Origin: Bacteroidota bacterium
Lineage (GTDB): Bacteria > Bacteroidota > Bacteroidia > Chitinophagales > Chitinophagaceae
Assembly (NCBI GenBank): GCA_023412975.1
Contig: JAEZRB010000003.1
Location: 1-23,871, forward strand
Reading direction: 5' to 3'
DNA length: 23,871 nt
Shown here: piece after piece, positions 15,864-23,871 of the stretch
How the letters are laid out: every line of letters begins with the position of its first letter
Numbering within the stretch: position 1 is the first letter of the stretch
Program-made: the position numbers and the translations under genes
The notes under the pieces: generated by a model
Seen by the model: the letters and a program-made list of their open reading frames with translations, nothing else
The model's database searches: none
Told to the model about the DNA's origin: nothing

Positions 15864-15867
15864 AAGT

Positions 15868-16947
15868 TTAAAACGGCGGTGAATAATCATAAGGCAATTG
15901 ATCAGCCAGGTTTTTCCAGCTCCAGTATCCCTGGTTGATCCAGTCCTTCTGATCATAGTAGTAACCATTCTCCATGATCGCGATAGCGTCGGTGATATCA
16001 ATGTAAGATACCTGGATCGGAACGTCCCTGGGTAGTTTGAACTGTTTCAGGTATTGAGGTTCGGGTTTCGCCTTGGCATATGTGACACTGATTTTCCTCG
16101 GGAACCAAATCTCGACCTGCATGGTGCTATCCAGCGCACCGTAATACAGGGTATCATATACATCCACCACCCTGCTGAATTTTTTATCATTCTTTTCATC
16201 AAGGATATCGATCATAAAGCCTTCTTCCAACACGGTGCTGTCGTAATAACTCCTCATAAAATGCAGCTTGGAGCCATAGTAAGCTTTTTCCCTGTTGGCC
16301 TCCCAAGCTGCCTTCATACTATCGCTGCCTTCCATTTCTGTATACAGGCAAAACCCGCGATAAGAATTAATATTGTTGTTGTAATTATAAATAAAGGAAT
16401 CCAGCTGGTATCGCATGGTGTAGCCCAGTGCCCTGTTTTCAATAAGCAGCGGTTCGGTGGCCAGCACCCGAAGCTTATTGCTTTTTTTCAGCAGGTAAAA
16501 TTTTAATACCTCGGGGTTGAGCAGGCTGGTCTGAGCCGCGTTAGGCGTATGGCCGATAAAATGACCGGTAAAGAAATCACCATACTTCGCCCATCCATCC
16601 TTTACTTCATTGCTGGTCTTGATCACCACTTCGCCCAGGCTTTTTTCTTCCTTCGCCATTTCAATATCCGGGATCCTGTTATCGGCGCTACTGATATTTA
16701 CCTGCCGGGTTTGGTAACCCGTAAAACTTACGATCAGTTCATACCCGCCTGACTTTAATTGCAGTGAGAACTCTCCCTCCCGGTTGGTAGTAGTGCCAAT
16801 GGTTGTATTCTGGCAATAAACGGACGCGCCGTTCAGGGGTTCCTTGGTAGCAGAGTCAATAATCCGGCCGCTGACGCTAAACTGGCTCCAGCCGAAAAGG
16901 GAGCAAAACAAAAGAGATATGATCAAGCCGATGCGTAGTTTTTGCAT
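15868..16947 (-). CDS. CarboxypepD_reg-like domain protein
   Basis: Exported protein of 359 residues. A signal peptide covers residues 1-22 (LLFCSLFGWSQ). A CarboxypepD_reg-like domain follows (about 24-100): VSGRIIDSATKEPLNGASVY, GTTTNREGEFSLQL, YELIVSFTGYQTRQVNI. In Bacteroidota this module often begins TonB-dependent receptors, but here no plug or barrel follows. The remaining 250 residues are a soluble-looking domain with many aromatic residues (SFIYNYNNNINSYRGFCLY, YYGSKLHFMRSYY) that I recognise only as the usual C-terminal part of this uncharacterised family. It converges with lpxD, 4 bases apart. A TATCTTTG box (complement of 16965-16972) lies 17 bases upstream of its start. Function unknown; probably periplasmic or outer-membrane associated. 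Confidence 0.78.
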   Translation of the reverse strand: MQKLRIGLIISLLFCSLFGWSQFSVSGRIIDSATKEPLNGASVYCQNTTIGTTTNREGEFSLQLKSGGYELIVSFTGYQTRQVNISSADNRIPDIEMAKEEKSLGEVVIKTSNEVKDGWAKYGDFFTGHFIGHTPNAAQTSLLNPEVLKFYLLKKSNKLRVLATEPLLIENRALGYTMRYQLDSFIYNYNNNINSYRGFCLYTEMEGSDSMKAAWEANREKAYYGSKLHFMRSYYDSTVLEEGFMIDILDEKNDKKFSRVVDVYDTLYYGALDSTMQVEIWFPRKISVTYAKAKPEPQYLKQFKLPRDVPIQVSYIDITDAIAIMENGYYYDQKDWINQGYWSWKNLADQLPYDYSPPF

Positions 16948-16964
16948 AGAACTGAATTAATGCT

Positions 16965-16972
16965 CAAAGATA
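16965..16972 (-). promoter_or_regulatory. Putative -7 element before the CarboxypepD_reg gene
   Basis: The minus strand reads TATCTTTG, an exact TAnnTTTG match, 17 bases upstream of the ATG at 16947. No standard -33 element could be assigned. Confidence 0.35.
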
Positions 16973-17067
16973 CAACAGGGCAGTGGCAGCTGATAGCGTA
17001 GTTCTGCGAAGAAAATTACTTAAAACACGACTTTAACAACTATTGTAACTCCCGTCGATGCAGGATT

Positions 17068-18078
17068 TTATACAACGGCCGTTCCCTGTTTCAGGTCGTT
17101 GAGATATTGTACGCAGGCTTCCCTGATCGTTGTGTCAAGCGGTGTGAATGAAAACCCGGGCAATGCTGCCAACAGCTTTTTATTCTCAAAGTAGGTTTTG
17201 CTAAGCGCTACCTTGGCGCTGTCGCGGGTGAGCAGCGGTTTCTTGCCGCTGAAATATGATTTAAATTTTTCCGCACGCCAGGCCATGTTGAGAATAGCAG
17301 GTGTCGTTTCGCGGGTTGGTTTTTTCCGGTTCATTCCCTCGGCAATGGTATCCTGCAGTTTTTTAAAGGCCCAGTTATCTCCATTGACGATAAAACGTTG
17401 TTCATTGATTCCTGATTCCAGCAGCGCAATTGATGCCCTCGCTACATCCTGTACGTCTACAAAGCCATTAATTCCTGGTGGGTACCACTTGAATTCTTCA
17501 TACACATTTTTGAAGATCGCGCAACTACTGGAATTCCAGTCGCCATAACCCAGGAAAGTACTGGGATTGAGGATCACACCGCTTAGCCCTTCACTGATAC
17601 CACGCCACACTTCCAGCTCGCTCATGTATTTACTCTTGCCATAGTGGGTGTTTACATTGCTGTCCTCCCATTTTTTATCTTCATTCACGGTGCCGCCAGT
17701 GGCCGAACGGCCCAGCGCGGCCACGGAACTGATATGGACAAACCTGCCGACCTTTTTTTCAAGAGCAATGTTCACCACATTGGCAGTGCCATTCACGTTC
17801 ACCTCGAACATCCGTTTCCGGTCTTTTTTTGAAAAAGATACTATGGCTGCCGAGTGTATTATTGAATCTATACCGTCCATGGCTTCTTCGAGTGCAACCA
17901 CATCCAGCACATCACCATCGATCCATTCCACATTGTTGAAAATTGAATTGGGAACGTACCGGGGAAGATTCTTACTTCGACGTATGGCACGTACCTGGTA
18001 ATTTCTTTCAACCAGACCTTTGATGATATATGCGCCGAGGAAACCGGTACCGCCGGTGATAAGTATTTTCTTTGACAA
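17068..18078 (-). CDS. NAD-dependent epimerase/dehydratase (extended SDR)
   Basis: Cytoplasmic extended SDR of 336 residues. The Rossmann motif GGTGFLGAYI lies at residues 9-18, followed by the basic stretch AIRRSKNLPRY. Asp56 of DGDVLD and IHSAAIVSF correspond to cofactor-binding segments, and the catalytic residues are Ser117/118, Tyr146 and Lys150 (HYGKSK). The pattern HSAAIVSFSKKDRKRMFEVNVNGT, seen here in parts, resembles dihydroflavonol-reductase-like and sterol-dehydrogenase-like members. The substrate is unknown. The start is TTG, since a stop codon lies four codons upstream and no ATG is available. A TATCTTCGC box (complement of 18096-18104) precedes it. It follows the 3-hydroxyacyl-CoA dehydrogenase gene by 39 bases and may share its transcript. 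Confidence 0.86.
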   Translation of the reverse strand: MSKKILITGGTGFLGAYIIKGLVERNYQVRAIRRSKNLPRYVPNSIFNNVEWIDGDVLDVVALEEAMDGIDSIIHSAAIVSFSKKDRKRMFEVNVNGTANVVNIALEKKVGRFVHISSVAALGRSATGGTVNEDKKWEDSNVNTHYGKSKYMSELEVWRGISEGLSGVILNPSTFLGYGDWNSSSCAIFKNVYEEFKWYPPGINGFVDVQDVARASIALLESGINEQRFIVNGDNWAFKKLQDTIAEGMNRKKPTRETTPAILNMAWRAEKFKSYFSGKKPLLTRDSAKVALSKTYFENKKLLAALPGFSFTPLDTTIREACVQYLNDLKQGTAVV

Positions 18079-18117
18079 ATTGATCAGTTAATAGAGCGAA
18101 GATAACGTATCGGGATT

Positions 18118-18963
18118 TTAAGAATATTGGTAATACCCTTTCCCCGTTTTGCGGCCCAGTTCGCCTGCGGCAACTTTTTTTTCCTGTATAAAAGACGGCT
18201 TCAATCTTTCGGGGCGGCCTAATTGTTCATAAACTGAACAACTCACGGCATAGTTGATATCATTGCCGATCAGGTCCATCAGTTTAAAGGGACCCATTTT
18301 GAAACCACTTGCTTCCAGTAATTCGTCGAGTTGACCTATTTCAACCAGACCTTCTTCAGCCAGACGAAGGGATTCGATATAAAAGAGCCGCGCGACCCGG
18401 TTAACAATAAAACCCGGAGCGTCTTTGCAAACAACTGCTGTTTTGCCCATCTTTTGTGCCAGTTGTATTGTAGCCGATAAAGTTTCCTCATTGGTAAAAT
18501 CGGTTTTTACTATTTCTACCAGTTTCATCACAGGCGCAGGATTAAAGAAATGCATGCCAATGACGCGCTCCGGTTTTTTGATGCTTTCAGCGATACGATT
18601 CAATGAAAGGGATGAAGTATTGCTCGCGAAAATGGTTTCGTTACTATTGAATTGCGCCAACTGATTGAAAAGATTCGTTTTCGCCTCTAAGTTTTCAATG
18701 ATGGCTTCGATAAAAATATCTGCCTTGCAAAGCTGCAGATCGCTGGTAAAGACCAGTCGAGAAAGAAGGCCCTCTTTATCTTCTTCTGTCATTTTCCCTT
18801 TTCCAACCAGCACCTCAAGACTTTTTATCATGTTCACTTGAGCATTTCCTATCGCTGCCTGGCTGGTGTCGAATAATATTGTGTAAAATCCCGAGCGGGC
18901 TGCAACCTGTGCAATCCCGCTGCCCATGGTGCCAGCGCCACAAACGCAAATCGTATTTATCAT
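18118..18963 (-). CDS. 3-hydroxyacyl-CoA (3-hydroxybutyryl-CoA) dehydrogenase
   Basis: NAD-dependent dehydrogenase of 281 residues that oxidises or forms 3-hydroxyacyl-CoA, in fatty-acid breakdown or butanoate metabolism. The Rossmann motif GAGTMGSGIAQ is at residues 9-19. The catalytic dyad is His138 and Glu150 within GMHFFNPAPVMKLVEIV, with Ser117 and Asn188 (GFIVNRV) as further conserved active-site residues. The C-terminal helical domain contains FKMGPFKLMDLIGNDIN and ends GRKTGKGYYQYS, all typical. Length equals the monofunctional family. No enoyl-CoA hydratase or thiolase lies in the window, so the pathway is not shown. Possible symbol paaH/hbd, but the substrate cannot be fixed from sequence. 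Confidence 0.92.
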   Translation of the reverse strand: MINTICVCGAGTMGSGIAQVAARSGFYTILFDTSQAAIGNAQVNMIKSLEVLVGKGKMTEEDKEGLLSRLVFTSDLQLCKADIFIEAIIENLEAKTNLFNQLAQFNSNETIFASNTSSLSLNRIAESIKKPERVIGMHFFNPAPVMKLVEIVKTDFTNEETLSATIQLAQKMGKTAVVCKDAPGFIVNRVARLFYIESLRLAEEGLVEIGQLDELLEASGFKMGPFKLMDLIGNDINYAVSCSVYEQLGRPERLKPSFIQEKKVAAGELGRKTGKGYYQYS

Positions 18964-19048
18964 AATAAGAGTTGACAGTTTGTATAAAGTTATTGCCTTT
19001 CGCGGGGTAGGATTAAATTTTTTATTACCTTAAAACAAAATTTAAGAT

Positions 19049-19645
19049 ATGAGTGAAGCCACCACACCACTTGAATCGAATCCTGCGCCGGTAACTACTC
19101 CGCCTGTACAGCCCATAACAAAAATTCCCACGACCATAAGTTTTGGCGTGGTACTGCTTTTATTCTTCCTGCCATTCCTGGAGATAAAATGCAACAATAT
19201 GGTTCTGCAAAAAGTTAGTGGTGTTCAACTTGCCACTGGCTTTAAGGTAAAAGGCCCAGGCAGTAGCAATTCAATTGTTGGAAACCTGGAGGGTTTTTCA
19301 AAAAATAAAAATACAAGTGTGAAGTCTGAGCGCCGTTCCCCAAACCTGCCTGCTCTCCTAGCTCTCGGTCTGGGTATCGCAGGGCTGGTGCTCGCTTTGC
19401 GGGAGTCGAGGAAAGGAAGTTTTATCGTGGCGATACTGGGTGGCGTTGCCCTGGTGGCAACCATGATCGATGTAAAAAGTAAACTCAACTCAGAGCTGCG
19501 CGGTTCGGGTAGTTCCCTTTCGGGGAGTCGCGACTTTGGTGAGGATCTGCTGGTATCGATCGATTTTGCCCCGGGACTATACCTGGCGATACTGGGTTTT
19601 GCCGCTGCTACATTTTTTAGCTATAAATGGAGCCGTGGTAGTTAG
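19049..19645 (+). CDS. Hypothetical membrane protein with four helices
   Basis: I do not recognise a named family. The 198-residue protein has a Pro/Thr-rich N-terminus (residues 1-27), then four predicted membrane segments at about 29-46, 98-117, 124-141 and 174-191. The first loop carries PFLEIKCNN followed by VSGVQLATG, a pattern (helix, cysteine, SGxxLATG) that I have a faint memory of in uncharacterised Bacteroidota membrane proteins. Two loops are rich in Ser, Gly and Lys (SKNKNTSVKSERRS; RGSGSSLSGSRD). A Rossmann dehydrogenase diverges upstream and pheS converges downstream 31 bases away. An 11-mer TTATTACCTTA at 19022-19032, 16 bases before the start, also occurs within the repeat at 2596-2717. 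Confidence 0.75.
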   Translation: MSEATTPLESNPAPVTTPPVQPITKIPTTISFGVVLLLFFLPFLEIKCNNMVLQKVSGVQLATGFKVKGPGSSNSIVGNLEGFSKNKNTSVKSERRSPNLPALLALGLGIAGLVLALRESRKGSFIVAILGGVALVATMIDVKSKLNSELRGSGSSLSGSRDFGEDLLVSIDFAPGLYLAILGFAAATFFSYKWSRGS

Positions 19646-19665
19646 GCATTAATGGAAATATCAGC

Positions 19666-19680
19666 CTGATCCGCGATCAG
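19666..19680. terminator. Short hairpin between convergent genes
   Basis: CTGATC (19666-19671) and GATCAG (19675-19680) form a perfect 6-base stem with a 3-base loop, overlapping the pheS stop codon in the 31-base convergent gap. There is no clear U-tract, so a bidirectional terminator is only possible. Confidence 0.3.
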
Positions 19681-20705
19681 ATAGCGCCAGAGAATTGTTT
19701 CAAAAACCGGACATCGTTTTCGCTGAACAGCCGGATATCATTGATACCATATTTAAGTATAGCGGGTCTCTCGATACCCATCCCAAAAGCAAAGCCGGTG
19801 TATTTGTTGGGATCGATATTGCAGTTTTGCAAAACATTTGGATGCACCATGCCGCAGCCCAGGATTTCTACCCAACCGGTTTTCTTACAAATATTACAAC
19901 CGCTGCCTCCGCAAATAAAACAGCTCACATCCATTTCCGCACTTGGTTCTGTGAACGGGAAATAAGAGGGACGGAACCGAACCTTTACGTCCTTACCATA
20001 CATATCTTTTACAAAAAAGTAAAGTGTCTGCTTTAAATCGGCGAAGGATACATTTTCATCAATATAAAGACCTTCTACCTGGTGAAAAAAACAATGACTC
20101 CGTGCACTGACGGTTTCATTGCGATACACGCGACCGGGCATTAGCATACGAATAGGCAATACGCCTTTCTCCATTTCCCGGATCTGGACGCTACTCGTAT
20201 GCGTACGTAAAACCCAGTCCGGATTTTGTTGCACATAAAATGTATCCTGCATATCCCTCGCGGGGTGATGGAGGGGCAGGTTAAGGGCGCCGAAATTATG
20301 CCAGTCGTCTTCGATCTCGGGGCCTTCTGCAACGGCGAAACCCAGTCTTTGAAAAATGGAGATGATCCGGTTCTTCATAAGCGTGACAGGATGCCGGCTA
20401 CCTAAAGGCACCGGGTCGCCGGGAAGGGTAAGGTCGATATTTGCTGATTGTTGATCGGTGGATGTTATTCCGTTTTTGAGTTGTTCATATCGCTCCTCGG
20501 CAAATTGCTTGAACTCGTTCAGGATCTGCCCGAATTCCTTTTTCTTTTCAACCGGCACATTTTTCATTTCACCCATGGTGGCTTTCACGATACCTTTTGT
20601 ACCCAGCCATTTAATGCGGAACTCCTCCACCTGCTTCTCACCGGGAGCAATAAAAGCTTCCATTTCCTTTTTATGATCTTCGATCTGCTTCAGCAAATTT
20701 TCCAT
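19677..20705 (-). CDS. pheS: Phenylalanyl-tRNA synthetase alpha subunit
   Basis: Catalytic alpha subunit (342 residues) of the cytoplasmic alpha2-beta2 enzyme that charges tRNA-Phe. It has the N-terminal coiled-coil arm (about 1-85), then the class II core. HPARDMQDTFYV (147-158), the motif 2 region RNETVSARSHCFFHQVEG (195-212) with its loop, and motif 3 FGMGIERPAILKYGINDIR (307-325) are all present, as is FRPSYFPFTEPSAEMDV. Four cysteines in CFICGGSGCNIC (262-273) form a CxxC-x4-CxxC cluster, a metal-knuckle-like insertion also seen in other PheS proteins of this phylum, from memory. Length is normal and no residue is missing. The beta subunit gene pheT is not adjacent. It diverges from the arginase-like gene with 101 bases between. 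Confidence 0.97.
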   Translation of the reverse strand: MENLLKQIEDHKKEMEAFIAPGEKQVEEFRIKWLGTKGIVKATMGEMKNVPVEKKKEFGQILNEFKQFAEERYEQLKNGITSTDQQSANIDLTLPGDPVPLGSRHPVTLMKNRIISIFQRLGFAVAEGPEIEDDWHNFGALNLPLHHPARDMQDTFYVQQNPDWVLRTHTSSVQIREMEKGVLPIRMLMPGRVYRNETVSARSHCFFHQVEGLYIDENVSFADLKQTLYFFVKDMYGKDVKVRFRPSYFPFTEPSAEMDVSCFICGGSGCNICKKTGWVEILGCGMVHPNVLQNCNIDPNKYTGFAFGMGIERPAILKYGINDIRLFSENDVRFLKQFSGAI

Positions 20706-20708
20706 GCC

Positions 20709-20717
20709 GCAAATATA
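20709..20717 (-). promoter_or_regulatory. Putative -7 element directly before pheS
   Basis: The minus strand reads TATATTTGC, an exact TAnnTTTGC match ending only 3 bases before the pheS ATG. Transcription starting a few bases downstream would give a leaderless or nearly leaderless message. No -33 TTG at normal distance is evident. Confidence 0.45.
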
Positions 20718-20806
20718 AGCAACCCCGGGGCTGACAGGTGTCCATGTCAGGAAAACTTATCGGTAGCGGCAAAGGCTGATGTGCGTTTTCAGTTTATCTT
20801 GCAGCC

Positions 20807-21943
20807 ATGTCAGATTACCTTAATATTTCCGATTTTCTTTCACCCATCAACCTGTTTGAAATATCCAACGATGAGGGATACAGGGATGGCCAGCTCGGTA
20901 AGGCCATTGCGGTGTACGACGAGGAATTTCCTGACCTGAGCGACGCCCAAATCGTCCTGGTCGGATGCGGGGAGCAAAGGGGAAGCGGGATGATTGGCGG
21001 TGAAAGTGAGGCTCCGGCGATAGTCCGGCGGCATTTTTTCGGACTGTATTACTGGCACCAGGATATTCATGTAGCCGATATTGGGAATATAAAAGCGGGC
21101 TCATCTTTCAGCGACTCATACGCGGCGCTCAAAACCGTGATCAGCGAACTGATCGGTGATGGCAAAACGGTAATCATACTAGGTGGCTCACACGATCTCA
21201 CACTTGCGCAGTACCAGGCTTATGCAGATAATAAAAAGCTGATCGAGGCGTCATGTGTTGATGCATTGATCGATCTCAATATTGATTCTCCGTTTCGTCA
21301 TGAAAATTTCCTGATGGAGATGCTGACCGGCGAACCAAATTACCTGCGTCATTATAATCATATCGCCTTCCAGAGTTATTATGCCCATCCGCGCATGCTG
21401 GAGACCATGGACAAACTACGGTTTGACTGCTTCCGCGTGGGACATGTGAAAGAAAGCATCGAGGAGATGGAGCCGGTGATACGCAACAGCGATCTTTTCT
21501 CCTTCGATATATCTGCGATAGCCAATGCTTATGCACCGGCTAACAGTATTTCACCTAATGGATTGAACGGTGAAGAAGCATGTGTGTTGATGAGATATGC
21601 CGGCATGAGCCCGAATGTAAAATCTATAGGTGTTTATGGTTACAACCCCCAGCACGACAGGGATGAGCTGACGGCGCGCCAGGTTAGCCAGATGCTGTGG
21701 TATGTGCTGGATGGCAGGAGCCGCGGCAAACGCGAAGCGGAGCTCAATGAAAAGGAATCGTTCAATGAATACCATATGGCGTTTGCGGAAGTCGAAACCG
21801 TTTTTTTACAAAGCAAAAAAACAGGACGCTGGTGGATGCGGTTGCCCGACAACAGGTTTATTGCCTGCAGCTATAAAGATTATTTGCTGGCAAGCAGCAA
21901 TGAGATTCCCGAGCGCTGGCTGCGAGCGCAGGAGAGAGGATAG
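20807..21943 (+). CDS. Arginase/formimidoylglutamase-fold protein
   Basis: Ureohydrolase-fold protein of 378 residues, usually annotated as formimidoylglutamase or arginase in Bacteroidota. Recognisable segments are GCGEQRGSGMIGG (54-65), ILGGSHDLTLAQYQAY (124-139, first metal ligand His129), DALIDLNID (152-160) and LFSFDISAIANAYAP (230-244). In active enzymes the second motif is DAHxD and the third SxDxD. Here Leu154 replaces the histidine and Ser236 the second aspartate, so two of six canonical manganese ligands are missing. A C-terminal extension (about 310-378) is rich in charged and aromatic residues. It may therefore be catalytically impaired or have another function. It is followed after 61 bases by an oxidoreductase gene on the same strand, and may be co-transcribed with it. 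A TATCTTGC box lies 4 bases before its ATG. Confidence 0.82.
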   Translation: MSDYLNISDFLSPINLFEISNDEGYRDGQLGKAIAVYDEEFPDLSDAQIVLVGCGEQRGSGMIGGESEAPAIVRRHFFGLYYWHQDIHVADIGNIKAGSSFSDSYAALKTVISELIGDGKTVIILGGSHDLTLAQYQAYADNKKLIEASCVDALIDLNIDSPFRHENFLMEMLTGEPNYLRHYNHIAFQSYYAHPRMLETMDKLRFDCFRVGHVKESIEEMEPVIRNSDLFSFDISAIANAYAPANSISPNGLNGEEACVLMRYAGMSPNVKSIGVYGYNPQHDRDELTARQVSQMLWYVLDGRSRGKREAELNEKESFNEYHMAFAEVETVFLQSKKTGRWWMRLPDNRFIACSYKDYLLASSNEIPERWLRAQERG

Positions 21944-22004
21944 TGAGTGTATTGTTTACATGGTATTCACTTAAAAATTCAACTCGCAACAATAATTTTA
22001 ACCA

Positions 22005-23042
22005 ATGATCAGAACCGGGATTTGTTCTTACGGTATGAGTGGTAAATTATTCCATTCCCCCTTTATTCAAAACCACCCGGGATTTGAACTGGCCGCTATC
22101 GTGGAGCGATCCCGTAGTGAATCCCGCGAGCGGTACCCGGATTCTAAGCTGTACCGGTTTGTTGAAGAAATGCTCGATGATGAAAGTCTTCAGCTGATTA
22201 TTGTTAACACACCAGTGCAGACCCATTATGAATATGCCATGAAGGCGATTGAAGCGGGCAGGCATGTGATAGTAGAAAAACCTTTTACTGTTACAGTCAA
22301 GGAGGCAGAAGAACTGGTACGTCGGGCGGAGGAAAAAAATGTATTGTTGTTTGTGTACCAGAACCGCCGCTATGATGGCGATTACAAAGCTGTCAAGGAG
22401 GTTTTGGAGAAGAAATTATTAGGCGAAATAAAAGAAGTGGAGATAAGGTTCGACCGTTTTCGTACCGGGATAAGTCCAAAGTTGCATAAGGAGTCAGCGA
22501 TTCCGGGAGCTGGTACAACTTATGACCTTGGCGCACACCTTGTCGACCAGGCATTGCAATTATTTGGTGAACCGAAGTCTTTATTTGCCGACCTGGTGGC
22601 CATGCGCGAGGGAAGCCAGGTGGATGATTATTTTGAGATCATACTGTACTATCCTTCGTTCCGGGTGAGGTTGAAAGGTTCCAGTTTTGCAAAAATGCCG
22701 GTACCAGAGTATATCCTGCATGGGACGAAAGGAACATTTCTCCAGCAGCGCTCAGATATGCAGGAAGCATTATTATTAAAAGGTATTCAGCCATCTACTC
22801 AGCCCTGGTATTCCCAACCGACCCAGCCTGATGGTGTACTTAATATTATACAGGACGGTAAGGAAGAGAAAAGGGAAACTACATCAACAGCCGGCAACTA
22901 TATGGATTACTTTGAGGATGTAGACAGGGCGATCAGGGGACTGGCACCAAACCCGGTACCGGGAACAGATGGGGTAAGGATCATCCGCATCCTGGAAGCG
23001 GCAAAGCAAAGCGCAAATGAGAGAAGGGTTGTGGATTTTTGA
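22005..23042 (+). CDS. Gfo/Idh/MocA-family oxidoreductase
   Basis: NAD(P)-dependent sugar-type dehydrogenase of 345 residues, probably cytoplasmic. The Rossmann motif reads GICSYGMSGKLFHSPFI, where Ser8 takes the place of the first Gly of GxGxxG (Gly10 and Gly13 remain). EKPF (91-94) supplies the conserved lysine, and DLGAHLVDQA (174-183) the conserved Asp and His of the second domain. The middle segment FVYQNRRYDGDYKAV and RFDRFRTGISPKLH are typical of the YdhL/YhhX-like members of the family. Substrate unknown. It follows the arginase-like gene on the same strand and precedes the PBP4-like gene by 39 bases, so the three may be read together, without a clear common pathway. Confidence 0.88.
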   Translation: MIRTGICSYGMSGKLFHSPFIQNHPGFELAAIVERSRSESRERYPDSKLYRFVEEMLDDESLQLIIVNTPVQTHYEYAMKAIEAGRHVIVEKPFTVTVKEAEELVRRAEEKNVLLFVYQNRRYDGDYKAVKEVLEKKLLGEIKEVEIRFDRFRTGISPKLHKESAIPGAGTTYDLGAHLVDQALQLFGEPKSLFADLVAMREGSQVDDYFEIILYYPSFRVRLKGSSFAKMPVPEYILHGTKGTFLQQRSDMQEALLLKGIQPSTQPWYSQPTQPDGVLNIIQDGKEEKRETTSTAGNYMDYFEDVDRAIRGLAPNPVPGTDGVRIIRILEAAKQSANERRVVDF

Positions 23043-23081
23043 CGTTATTAATCTTTAAGTTCATTGTTTAATAGATTTCAA

Positions 23082-23871
23082 ATGTTCAGTGTTCACTCAA
23101 TTTCAAAACCAGGATTGTTCCTGGTGGCCATGTTTGTTTTTGGTTCCTGTTCCGTACAAAAAAAGATCGGTAAGTCAGCAGATAAGACAGTGTTGTCGGC
23201 GCCGGCTTTGCAAACCGGGCATGTCGGTATCAGCATTTACGAGCCATCAACAGGTAAGTACTGGTACGATTTCCAGGGTGATAAATATTTTGTACCGGCC
23301 AGCAATACCAAGATCCCTACACTTTATGCTGCGATGAAATACCTCGGTGATAGCCTGGAAGGCTTACGTTACGTGCTTTTTGAAAATGATAAAAAGGAAA
23401 AAACCTACTGGATACAGCCCACCGGTGATCCTACTCTATTACATCCTGATTATAAGAACCAACCCGTCGTTGATTTCTTTAAGAAAGATACATCGGCGCG
23501 CTTCGAGCTCATTAGTGCCAATCAATGGGAGGACACACCCTGGGGTGCAGGATGGGCCTGGGGAGACTATTCTGCCTACTATATGGCGGAGCGGAGCCCA
23601 TTTCCCGTTTACGGAAATGTTGTACATGTGACGGGTGTGGGTGATGGAATACAGATCGCTCCCCGTGGATTTGAATGGGTTTATGGCGGTAAGGATGGCG
23701 ACAGCGTTTTTTCACTAGGTCAAAACAAATACAGCTTCCGGCGCGATATGAAACAGAACCGGTTTATCTGGACAAGAAGTTCGTCACCGGTAGTGAAAAC
23801 AGAGATACCGTTTGTTACATCGATTCCCTTATCAGTTTCCTTATTGAAGGATACAATCGCTGGTTTAAAAC
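23082..23871 (+). CDS. D-Ala-D-Ala carboxypeptidase (PBP4/S13), 3' end outside window
   Basis: Open frame of 263 codons from ATG 23082 to the right edge, so the gene is cut. The N-terminus is a lipoprotein signal, MFVFGSC with lipidated Cys23, followed by SVQKKIGKS. Residues 47-85 contain HVGISIYEPSTGKYWY and FVPASNTKIPTLYAAM, where Ser74-Lys77 form the SxxK active-site motif of penicillin-binding proteins. The rest (QPTGDPTLLHPDY, WEDTPWGAGWAWGDYSAYYMAERSPFPVYGN, in parts) matches the peptidase S13 (DacB/PBP4) family, which trims or cleaves peptidoglycan peptides. The SxN and KTG motifs would lie beyond the window. It starts 39 bases after the oxidoreductase gene. Symbol dacB is plausible but not certain. 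Confidence 0.88.
   Translation, partial: MFSVHSISKPGLFLVAMFVFGSCSVQKKIGKSADKTVLSAPALQTGHVGISIYEPSTGKYWYDFQGDKYFVPASNTKIPTLYAAMKYLGDSLEGLRYVLFENDKKEKTYWIQPTGDPTLLHPDYKNQPVVDFFKKDTSARFELISANQWEDTPWGAGWAWGDYSAYYMAERSPFPVYGNVVHVTGVGDGIQIAPRGFEWVYGGKDGDSVFSLGQNKYSFRRDMKQNRFIWTRSSSPVVKTEIPFVTSIPLSVSLLKDTIAGLK

Noticed and set aside
23089..23631. Two separate small plus-strand frames near the right end
   Set aside because: They are out-of-frame shadows of the PBP4-like gene, which runs open from 23082 to the edge with the SNTK active site.

Overview
The window looks like chromosomal core DNA of a Bacteroidota bacterium, most likely Chitinophagaceae or a close relative. This is inferred from gldH and an orphan batD, a LytS-type kinase carrying a two-component propeller, a PorT-like barrel, a CarboxypepD_reg protein, and putative TAnnTTTG -7 elements directly in front of genes. 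No phage, transposase, CRISPR array, tRNA or rRNA was seen.

Layout. 1-1588 (+): phospholipid synthesis, cdsA (5' end outside the window) and psd. 1741-2436 (-): a YjjG-type HAD nucleotidase. 2437-2839: an AT-rich spacer with a nested palindrome. 2840-3547 (+): a short-chain dehydrogenase. 3577-7957 (-): a large propeller/Y_Y_Y/GAF/LytS-type sensor kinase and its LytTR response regulator, followed upstream by a PorT-like barrel (8041-8628) and an unrecognised lipoprotein (8830-9282). 9534-11330 (+): an orphan batD. 11341-14508 (-): a probable operon yicC - gldH - histidine kinase - OmpR-type regulator, in which the kinase is interrupted by an in-frame TAA. 14913-15863 (+): an LpxD-type acyltransferase. 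15868-18963 (-): a CarboxypepD_reg protein, an NAD-dependent epimerase and a 3-hydroxyacyl-CoA dehydrogenase. 19049-19645 (+): an unrecognised membrane protein. 19677-20705 (-): pheS. 20807-23042 (+): an arginase-fold protein with a degenerate metal site and a Gfo/Idh/MocA oxidoreductase. 23082 to the end (+): a D-Ala-D-Ala carboxypeptidase (PBP4/S13) cut by the window edge.

Much of the content concerns the envelope: phospholipid head groups, lipid A, peptidoglycan, gliding lipoprotein GldH, an outer-membrane barrel and two signalling systems. The most noteworthy points are the single nonsense codon inside the N-box of an otherwise intact histidine kinase, the nested inverted repeat built from CCTTA units between two divergent genes, two spacers with 7-base periodicity, and the loss of two canonical metal ligands in the arginase-like protein. 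I found no clear evidence for an undescribed multi-gene system; the repeat structures are the best candidates for something not explained by genes.
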